Below, in pieces: positions 57,982 to 64,000 of a stretch of 64,000 nt of DNA. The first letter of the stretch is position 1, and every line of letters begins with the position of its first letter. The position numbers and the translations under genes were made by a program. The notes under the pieces were generated by a model. It was not told the DNA's origin, searched no databases, and saw nothing but the letters and a program-made list of their open reading frames with translations. This DNA comes from Promicromonospora sp. AC04 (GTDB taxonomy: Bacteria > Actinomycetota > Actinomycetes > Actinomycetales > Cellulomonadaceae), in contig NZ_QBUG01000015.1 in the NCBI RefSeq assembly GCF_003058225.1, forward strand, positions 1 through 64,000. Direction: 5' to 3'.

Positions 57982-58919
57982 TCACCGCCCTCGCCGCTGC
58001 CTTGATGCTGGCCTGGGCAGCACCCGCATCCGGAGCTAAACCGCACTGTCAGATCAATCGCGACACCGGTAGGTGCATGATCAAGGCAACAGATCCGGAG
58101 ACACCGTCGCTACCTGGGCAGCCGCTCCCGGCCTCTGACTCGGAACCGGCCAGCAATTCCGGGCCGGGCTCGCCATGCATCTGGAGGTCGGAGGCCTGGT
58201 ATACCGACGGCAACTCCGATCCCGTGCCGTGTACCTCAGAGCATGGCGTCTGGAGCAACATGGCGAACTGCTATGTGGGTCCCACTCCAGTTGATCCCCA
58301 ACCACCAGCCACGGCTCCCGAGTGGGACGGGCATGCGCCGGGTGAGGGCGCGATCTATGGCTGCTACACCGTCGCAGGCAGTTTGCGAGGAACGATCTGG
58401 TTGGCCGAGCCGCCGAGCGCGGCCGATGTCGGTCCGTCGCCGGGTGAGGTGGCGCAGATCGCGGTGGAGCGGATGAACTTGCGGGCGATCGATATCGGGA
58501 TGTCGCCGGCGCCGGATGGTGCCGGGATTGTGGGCCTGCCGACGTGGTTGTGGGTTCAGGATCCGGGTGAGCAGACGTTCGGGCCGATCACGCGGACAGC
58601 GACGGCGGGGTCGGTGACGGTGTCCGCGACAGCGCGGGTGGAGCGGATCGTGTGGGACATGGGCGACGGCACCCAGGTGGTGTGCGCAGGCCCCGGCACT
58701 CCGTACACGGCGAGCCAGGGCAGGTCGGCGTCGCCGGATTGCGGGCACACCTACACCCGTGAGTCGGGATACGTGCCCGGGCGGCGGTACACGGTCACGG
58801 CCACAAGTGAGTGGGTCGTGGACTGGACGGGTGTCGGGCAGTCCGGGTCCTTGGACCTGGACGGGCTCTCGCGCAGCGTCCAGGTCTCGGTGGGTGAGGC
58901 ACAGGTGCTCGTGAACTGA
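57966..58919 (+). CDS. Secreted protein with PKD-like fold
   Basis: 317 residues. Signal peptide MRRLMITALAAALMLAWAAP with cleavage near A24. Several Cys in the mature part (HCQINRDTGRCMIKA, GCYTVAG) could pair outside the cell. IVWDMGDGTQVVCAGPGTPY and later strands match PKD-type surface domains. It overlaps the lipoprotein gene by 16 bp and precedes the SAF/Tad genes, so it probably belongs to the assembled surface structure. Substrate or adhesion role unknown. Confidence 0.75.
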   Translation: MRRLMITALAAALMLAWAAPASGAKPHCQINRDTGRCMIKATDPETPSLPGQPLPASDSEPASNSGPGSPCIWRSEAWYTDGNSDPVPCTSEHGVWSNMANCYVGPTPVDPQPPATAPEWDGHAPGEGAIYGCYTVAGSLRGTIWLAEPPSAADVGPSPGEVAQIAVERMNLRAIDIGMSPAPDGAGIVGLPTWLWVQDPGEQTFGPITRTATAGSVTVSATARVERIVWDMGDGTQVVCAGPGTPYTASQGRSASPDCGHTYTRESGYVPGRRYTVTATSEWVVDWTGVGQSGSLDLDGLSRSVQVSVGEAQVLVN

Positions 58920-58943
58920 CGGGCAGTCAAGGGGGTAGTGGAG

Positions 58944-59699
58944 ATGACGAGCACGACCACGCAAGGACCAGCGTCGCCTGGTGTGCCGCCCGCAGGAACC
59001 AGGCTCGCGCCACCGAAGCTAAGGCGTCGTCCCGTGCTAGCTGTGGTGATGGTGGCGGCGATCGGCGTCGGTGTGCTGGCCGCGGTGACTGGGTGGGCAA
59101 CGCTGACCGATACCCGCACGGTGCTGGTAGCGCGCGACACGATCGTGAGGGGCTCGGTGATCCAGGCCGAGGACCTGACCGAGGCGCAGGTAGGGGCCGA
59201 CGTCGCCCTGGACCTGGTGAGCGCCGGGGCGCGGGCTGACGTGGTCGGTCAGCGGGCCGCATGGGATGTCGCGGCCGGAACGGCCCTCACCACTGGTGCC
59301 ATGACCGAGCAACTGGTGCCCCCGTCGGGCATGTCGGTGCTCGGGATCGTGCTGCCGCCCCCCGCATCGCCCGGGCTTGCCCTGCTGCCTGGAGACCGGG
59401 TGCGGGCCGTGGTCACGGCCACCGACCCGGCCAGTGAGCAGACCCCGACGTTCCACGAGGCCGAGGTCGTCGCGGTCAACCCGCCCGCACCAGACGGACA
59501 GACCGTCGTCGACGTCCTGGTCACCCACGAGGAGGCGATCACCCTGGCCGCCGAAGCGGCCGCCGGGAAGGTCACGCTCGTCCTGGACTCTCGCGAGCTC
59601 GACACCGACGCGAACACCAGTACCTCCACCGACGAGGAGACCGACCCGACTGATGAGTCCGGTGAGCCCAGCGGCTCACCCGAAACTGAGGAGGGCTGA
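58944..59699 (+). CDS. SAF-domain protein (CpaB/RcpC-like)
   Basis: 251 residues. One N-terminal membrane helix (PVLAVVMVAAIGVGVLAAVT), then an SAF domain (VLVARDTIVRGSVIQAEDLT, about 65-130) as in CpaB/RcpC pilus-assembly proteins, and an acidic Thr/Ser tail. ATG at 58944 has AAGGGGG 8 nt upstream; a GTG at 58938 is an alternative. It ends in a TGATG overlap with the TadZ-like gene, so it is coupled to the Tad core. Confidence 0.8.
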   Translation: MTSTTTQGPASPGVPPAGTRLAPPKLRRRPVLAVVMVAAIGVGVLAAVTGWATLTDTRTVLVARDTIVRGSVIQAEDLTEAQVGADVALDLVSAGARADVVGQRAAWDVAAGTALTTGAMTEQLVPPSGMSVLGIVLPPPASPGLALLPGDRVRAVVTATDPASEQTPTFHEAEVVAVNPPAPDGQTVVDVLVTHEEAITLAAEAAAGKVTLVLDSRELDTDANTSTSTDEETDPTDESGEPSGSPETEEG

Positions 59700-60571
59700 T
59701 GGCGGTCATCGTGTTGTGCTCGGCATCCGGATCTCCCGGGGTCACCACGACGGCCTTCGGGCTCGCAGTGGCCTGGCCACGCCCGATACTGCTGGTCGAG
59801 GCCGACCCGGTAGGCGGATCAGCGATCCTGGCGGGCTGGTTCCAGGGCGCTCGCGACCACGACACCGGTCTGCTGGAGGTCGCGTTCTCCGCCGAACCCG
59901 TCGATGAGGTGCTGAACCGTGTGGCGGTCCAGATCAGCGACACGGTCCGGTTCGTGCCAGGGGCGCGGTCTCATATCGAGGCACGGGAACTGGGTGGCTT
60001 GTGGGAGCCGTTGGCCGATGTGCTAGCCGGATTGGACGCGGTCGGGCAGGACGTGATCGTGGATGCCGGGCGCCTCGGGATGGCCGAGTCTCCTGAGCTG
60101 TTGCTGCAACGGGCGGACCTGACGCTGCTGGTAACCCGGACCGATCTGCCGGCGCTGGCCGCGACACGGTCGCATGCCGACCTGATCGCGCGCACGGGCC
60201 TGTGGCGGCGGGCCGGGCTCCTGGTCGTCGGTCCCGGCCGCCCCTACTCCGCGCGAGGGGCCGCGAAGCTACTCGGGCCTCCACTGGCCGGGACCATCCC
60301 CTTCGCACCCAAGGACGCGGCCGTGTATCACCAGGGCGCAGCACCCGGTCCCTGGTTCCGCATGGGCGCCTTCGCCCGCTCCCTGCGCGCCACCGCGCGG
60401 GACCTGCACGCCCGTGTTGCCACCGGAACACCACCAGCCGCACTGGTCCCAGCAGTTCCCGCTGCACCGAACCAAGTGCCGGCTCGGGCCGTGGATCGAG
60501 AACCGGATCGGACCTCGGATCCCGCGGCGGTCTGGACCGCTGCTGCTGATCGACGACGGGGGCAGGCATGA
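59699..60571 (+). CDS. TadZ/CpaE-like MinD-type protein with changed P-loop
   Basis: 290 residues. The ParA/MinD fold begins VIVLCSASGSPGVTTTAFGL, where the deviant Walker A (KGGxGKTT) lacks both Lys: GSPGVTTT is seen. LLVEADPVGGSAILAGWF and VIVDAGRLG stand for the A' and Walker B motifs. Similar Lys-less versions are found in actinobacterial Tad/transfer loci, where the protein probably localises the machinery rather than hydrolyses ATP strongly. TGATG start overlap; ATGA overlap with TadA. Confidence 0.8.
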   Translation: MAVIVLCSASGSPGVTTTAFGLAVAWPRPILLVEADPVGGSAILAGWFQGARDHDTGLLEVAFSAEPVDEVLNRVAVQISDTVRFVPGARSHIEARELGGLWEPLADVLAGLDAVGQDVIVDAGRLGMAESPELLLQRADLTLLVTRTDLPALAATRSHADLIARTGLWRRAGLLVVGPGRPYSARGAAKLLGPPLAGTIPFAPKDAAVYHQGAAPGPWFRMGAFARSLRATARDLHARVATGTPPAALVPAVPAAPNQVPARAVDREPDRTSDPAAVWTAAADRRRGQA

Positions 60572-62154
60572 CGGCCGAACCTCGTACCAGCCCGCAGGGA
60601 GCGGCCGACCCGGCGGCGCTGCCCTTGTTCACACGCCAGGTACCCTCCGGCCTGCCGCCCAACCTGCGTCGCCCGGCCAACCCCTGGGTCGGAGCAGGAC
60701 ACCCAGATGCCGACGGCACGGATCGCACGTTCTCGCCCGGGGCATCCGCCGCGCATGGGCACAACGGGCGGGCGATCGACCGGTCGTTCGAGGTGCCTCG
60801 GTCGGCGCCGGTCGGGGCGCCGAACGACTGGTGGACTTTGGTCGACGACTTGCGCAAGCAGGTCTCCGACGAGCAGGCCGAGAGCTTCGCGCCCGGTACT
60901 GACGGCCTGGTGCGGGAGGCAGCCGGTGAGGCAGCCATCAACCGGCTCGTGAAGCAGGCATCCACCGACCGGCACAACGACGGCAAGGGCGAGTTCACCG
61001 TCGCCGTGCGGGCGGCGTTGAAGGAGGCCGTGTTCAACAGCCTGTTCCGGATGGGGCGGTTGCAGCCACTGCTGGACAACGACCAGGTCGAGAACGTCGA
61101 GATCTACGGTCACGGCGACGTCCAGCTGCAGCTGGCGGACGGCTCCTGGGTGCCCGGTCCCCCGGTCGCCGAGTCCGACCAGGAACTGATCAACCTGGTG
61201 CAGGACATCGCCTCCCGATCCGAGTCAGGTGCCCGACCGTTCTCGGAGAGGAACCCCTTCCTGGACATCCGCCTGCCCAGGAGCGGTGCACGCCTGGCCG
61301 CTTCCGCCTGGGTGACCGATCGGCCCGTCGTCGTGATCCGCCGCCACCGGCTGGTCCAGGTCACGCTCGACCGCCTGGTGGAGCTCAAGATGTTGTCGCC
61401 GGTGGCGGCCTCGTTCCTGGCCGCGGCGGTCAGGGCGCGCAAGTCCATCGTGGTGTCCGGGGCCGCCAACGCGGGCAAGACCACGCTCGCGCGGGCGCTG
61501 TGCGACCAGATCCCGCAGACCGAGCGGATCGCGACGTTCGAGACCGAGTACGAGCTCGGGCTGCAGGACCTGCGGCCGAACGTGATCGCGTGGGAGGCCC
61601 GCCCCGGGTCCGGTGAGGTCAGCCCGGACGGGAAACAGGCCGGGGAGTCGACTATCAGCGAGGCCCTGTGGCGCTCCTTCCGGTACAACCGGTCGCGGCT
61701 GATCGTGGGCGAGGTCCGCGGCGCGGAAGTGTGGCCCATGATCAAGGCGATGGAGTCGGGCACCGGGAGCCTGTCCACCACTCACGCCACCAGTGCGATC
61801 GCCGCGATCCGGAAGCTGGTGACGTGCGCGATGGAGGGTGAGGTGCAGGTCACCCAGGAGCTGGCGACGTCCAAGCTGGCCCACGCGATCGACTTGATAG
61901 TGCACATCGACCTGTCCTACGACCACGACAGTCAGGCACGGCGCCAGGTCGCCGAGATCATCGCGGTCACCCCCGGTGAGCGCGAGACCGGGTACGCCGC
62001 CACGCAGATCTTCGGCCCCGGGCCCGGCGGCGCCGCCGTCGCGACGATCATGCCCGACCTGGAGTACCAGCAGCTGGATGGGTTCGACCTGCAGGGATTT
62101 GCCGAGGAACTGAACCCGGCTGCTGCCCGACCCCGTGCGGGGGTGCGGTCATGA
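60568..62154 (+). CDS. TadA/CpaF/VirB11-like secretion ATPase
   Basis: 528 residues. The N-terminal 90 residues are low-complexity; then the VirB11/GspE-type ATPase core has Walker A GAANAGKTT (298-306), an Asp/His-box region with LIVGEVRG (378-385), and STTHA (403-407). It drives pilus assembly or DNA/protein transfer at the membrane. Actinobacterial mobile elements often carry this TadA branch next to relaxases. ATGA overlaps on both sides show strict coupling with TadZ- and TadB-like genes. Confidence 0.9.
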   Translation: MTAEPRTSPQGAADPAALPLFTRQVPSGLPPNLRRPANPWVGAGHPDADGTDRTFSPGASAAHGHNGRAIDRSFEVPRSAPVGAPNDWWTLVDDLRKQVSDEQAESFAPGTDGLVREAAGEAAINRLVKQASTDRHNDGKGEFTVAVRAALKEAVFNSLFRMGRLQPLLDNDQVENVEIYGHGDVQLQLADGSWVPGPPVAESDQELINLVQDIASRSESGARPFSERNPFLDIRLPRSGARLAASAWVTDRPVVVIRRHRLVQVTLDRLVELKMLSPVAASFLAAAVRARKSIVVSGAANAGKTTLARALCDQIPQTERIATFETEYELGLQDLRPNVIAWEARPGSGEVSPDGKQAGESTISEALWRSFRYNRSRLIVGEVRGAEVWPMIKAMESGTGSLSTTHATSAIAAIRKLVTCAMEGEVQVTQELATSKLAHAIDLIVHIDLSYDHDSQARRQVAEIIAVTPGERETGYAATQIFGPGPGGAAVATIMPDLEYQQLDGFDLQGFAEELNPAAARPRAGVRS

Positions 62155-63110
62155 TCATCGCGGCCGCCTCGGGCGCGCTGATCGCGGGGGGCCTGGTGGG
62201 TCTGGTCTACGCGCTGCTGCCAGCACCCCGGCCCGCACCCGAGATCGCCCGGCCACCCCGTGCGGGCCTGGCCCGTCGGGCTAGGGCGGCGTTCGTGCGG
62301 ATGCCGCGCCGAACCCGGATCCTGCTCGGGATCGGGACCACTGCGGGGCTTGCCGCCTGGCTGCTCACCGGATGGCCGCTGCTGATGATCGTCGGACCGG
62401 TCACCACGCTGGGGGTACCGGCGCTGCTGTCCAACCGGGTCCCGGCTGAGCGGATCGCTCGCCTGGAAGCGATCCAGGACTGGACCCGGTCATTGGCCGG
62501 GTCGCTCTCGACCGGCAAAGGCCTAGAAGATGCCCTGAAGGCCACGGCGTCCTCCGCGCCCGCACCGATCGCACCGCAGGTGCGCCTTCTGGCGGCACGG
62601 CTGGAGTCCCGAGGGGATCCTCGTGGGGCACTGCTCGCGTTCGCCGACGACCTGGCCGACCCCACCGGCGACATGGTGGCCCAGTCCCTGGCCACCGCCA
62701 TGGAGCTGCGCGGCCCGGTGGTCAAGGTACTGGACGACCTGGCCGACGACGTCGCCGACCAGGTCCGCGCCCGCCGCGAGGTCGAGGCCAACCGCGCCAC
62801 CTACCGCGTCACCGCGACCTGGCTGACCGTGATCACTGTCGGAGTAGTGATCGTGATGCTCCTGAACGGGACCTACATCGAGCCCTACCGCACCCCGCTG
62901 GGCCAGCTGGTGTTCCTTGTCCTGGCCAGCTTGTTCGCCTTGACCCTGTTCTGGTTCAACCGGATGTCAAACGGCCCCGGCCCCGGCCGCCTTTTCACAC
63001 CCGCACGCCCAACTCCGGCAGGTGCACCCGCCACGCCGGGGAGCCGGCCGCAGGATGCGGCAGGCCTGTCCTCGGGTCGCCTATCGGCCGGGCCGGGGGG
63101 CACGTCATGA
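62151..63110 (+). CDS. TadB-like type II/IV secretion F-domain membrane protein
   Basis: 319 residues. Membrane helices at the start (IIAAASGALIAGGLVGLVYAL), about 60-85 and near the end (WLTVITVGVVIVMLLNG, LVFLVLASLFALTLFWF) flank the cytoplasmic T2SSF domain (DWTRSLAGSLSTGKGLEDAL, DDLADDVADQVRARREVEAN). It is the inner-membrane platform for the TadA ATPase. Start and end overlap neighbours by ATGA. A Pro/Gly-rich tail of about 45 residues is unusual. Confidence 0.87.
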   Translation: MIIAAASGALIAGGLVGLVYALLPAPRPAPEIARPPRAGLARRARAAFVRMPRRTRILLGIGTTAGLAAWLLTGWPLLMIVGPVTTLGVPALLSNRVPAERIARLEAIQDWTRSLAGSLSTGKGLEDALKATASSAPAPIAPQVRLLAARLESRGDPRGALLAFADDLADPTGDMVAQSLATAMELRGPVVKVLDDLADDVADQVRARREVEANRATYRVTATWLTVITVGVVIVMLLNGTYIEPYRTPLGQLVFLVLASLFALTLFWFNRMSNGPGPGRLFTPARPTPAGAPATPGSRPQDAAGLSSGRLSAGPGGTS

Positions 63111-64000
63111 CCGGGATGGGCTGGGCGGCGTTGGCCGGCGGATCGTTCGCGCTGACCCTCGCGTTGCTGGTGGCATGGTTCTGGCCGAGGCACGTCGACC
63201 TTGCCGACGCCCTGACCCGCCTGGCACCGGTCACCCACCCGTCCCGCACCCACCCGCGCGAGCAGCCCGCGACGCTGGGCAGCACGGACCGCCTGGGGCG
63301 GTGGGCCCAGAACACCTTGCCGGCACGGCTCTGGCTGCGCACACCTGCGCGGGACCTTGCGCTGCTGGGCATCCTGCCCACCCGGTTCTACGGCGAACAG
63401 GTCAGCTGCGCCCTGGCCGGGCTTGCCACCGCACCCCTGCTGGCTGCGGCACTCGGTCTGCTGGGAATCGCAGTGCCGTTCACCGTGCCGGCCGCCGCGA
63501 CCCTGCTGCTGGCCGCCGCGATGTTCCACATCCCGCACTACACGGTGGCCGACAAGGCGACCAAGGCGCGCACCGAGTTCCGACGCGGCCTGTCCCTGTA
63601 CACCGGGCTGCTCGCCCAACGACGCATCAGCGGTTCCGGCGTCCCCCAGGCCATGGAGAACGCCGCAACAGGCACGGGCTCCTGGGTCCTGAACCGCATC
63701 GCCGCGACCCTGGACAAGACGCGGACATCCGGTGTGCGGCCCTGGGACGCGCTCAAGGACTTGGCCGACCAAGTCGGCGTGCCCGAGCTGCGTGAGCTGG
63801 CCGAGACCCTGGAGCAGGCGGCCACCGAGAACACCGCCATCTACGACAACCTCCGCAACAGCGCCAAGGCCCAGCGCAACGCCCTGCGCAACCAGGACCT
63901 GGCCGCCGCCAACGCCATCGCGGTCCGCATGAGCGCCTCCGGTGCCTTCATGGCACTCACGTTCCTCCTCCTGCTCCTGGCGCCCTCGGTCATGCGCCTG
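63107..64000 (+). CDS. TadC-like secretion F-domain membrane protein (runs off window)
   Basis: At least 298 residues; the frame is open at the right edge. N-terminal helix (LAGGSFALTLALLVAWFWP), two more near 100-145, then the T2SSF domain (FRRGLSLYTGLLAQRRISGS, LKDLADQVGVPELRELAETL) and a last helix (FMALTFLLLLLAPSVM). It pairs with TadB in the platform of a Flp/Tad-type machine. It starts at the ATGA overlap with TadB. More Tad genes (pilin, TadE) should follow beyond the window. Confidence 0.85.
   Translation, partial: MTGMGWAALAGGSFALTLALLVAWFWPRHVDLADALTRLAPVTHPSRTHPREQPATLGSTDRLGRWAQNTLPARLWLRTPARDLALLGILPTRFYGEQVSCALAGLATAPLLAAALGLLGIAVPFTVPAAATLLLAAAMFHIPHYTVADKATKARTEFRRGLSLYTGLLAQRRISGSGVPQAMENAATGTGSWVLNRIAATLDKTRTSGVRPWDALKDLADQVGVPELRELAETLEQAATENTAIYDNLRNSAKAQRNALRNQDLAAANAIAVRMSASGAFMALTFLLLLLAPSVMRL

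Noticed and set aside
1-64000. tRNA, rRNA, insertion sequences and integrase
   Set aside because: No cloverleaf, rRNA block, transposase motif or tyrosine/serine recombinase could be read, so element borders and att sites cannot be placed.

Overview
The window is GC-rich DNA with strongly GC-biased third codon positions, GTG/TTG starts, leaderless promoters and actinobacterial families (Ddn-type nitroreductase, conservon-type P450s, WhiJ-like XRE regulators, an SOS box of the TCGAAC-N4-GTTCGA class). It comes from an actinobacterium. The mannan-degradation cluster with a CBM13-tailed GH26 would suit a Micrococcales soil or plant-polymer degrader (Cellulomonas/Cellulosimicrobium-like), but that placement is inference. 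I see no tRNA, rRNA, CRISPR array, transposase or integrase.

Layout. (1) 0.1-2.6 kb: a truncated ATP-dependent DNA ligase and an SOS-controlled umuD-umuC pair (error-prone polymerase V). (2) 2.8-8.1 kb: an MFS pseudogene, a secreted beta-propeller protein, an amidohydrolase, a TetR regulator and an MDR oxidoreductase. Four copies of one 14-bp motif sit at three of the promoter regions and suggest a single TetR regulon. (3) 8.2-18.2 kb: a redox/xenobiotic-stress region with LysR, an ABM monooxygenase, Rrf2, a Ddn-type nitroreductase, an FMN reductase, a FrnE-type DsbA, three SDRs, a second TetR, MerR and a luciferase-like monooxygenase. Three near-identical promoters with 20-nt spacers around a CCTGACA-N4-TGTCAGG dyad define a MerR regulon of frnE, the luciferase-like gene and one SDR. 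(4) 18.3-27.2 kb: a mannan utilisation locus with secreted GH26 mannanase, LacI, lipoprotein binding protein, two permeases and cytoplasmic GH2 beta-mannosidase, with LacI operators (AAGCGCTT core) at all three promoters. The importer ATPase is not here.

(5) 27.2-36.6 kb: an accessory, natural-product-like region. It has a broken carbamoyltransferase, a GT2 glycosyltransferase preceded by a 37-codon peptide gene, a palindrome array, and a pair of P450s, the second lacking the ExxR glutamate. A further run on the minus strand holds an XRE regulator, a LanC-like protein lacking the zinc ligands, small unknown proteins and a HAD phosphatase. (6) 36.5-44.3 kb: an island of XRE regulators (WhiJ/DUF5753-DUF6879 cassette, XRE-TPR plus flavoprotein pair, one decayed copy, a tandem XRE-TPR pair) and a CutA-like protein. 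(7) 44.4-64 kb: a mobile element. A GntR regulator faces an operon of a 41-codon ORF, a PCMT-like methyltransferase and small membrane or unknown proteins. Then come a giant MobF relaxase-helicase-primase fusion with a candidate oriT, a ParB-domain protein, a small HTH regulator, a repeat array, and a translationally coupled Tad-like operon (lipoprotein, secreted protein, SAF/CpaB, TadZ, TadA, TadB, TadC) running off the right end.

The strongest candidates for something undescribed are the zinc-less LanC cluster with its small ORFs and the odd P450 pair, the relaxase-helicase-DnaG fusion, and the GntR-controlled methyltransferase operon. All starts were chosen from Shine-Dalgarno position, overlap with upstream stops and family N-termini. 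No searches were run.
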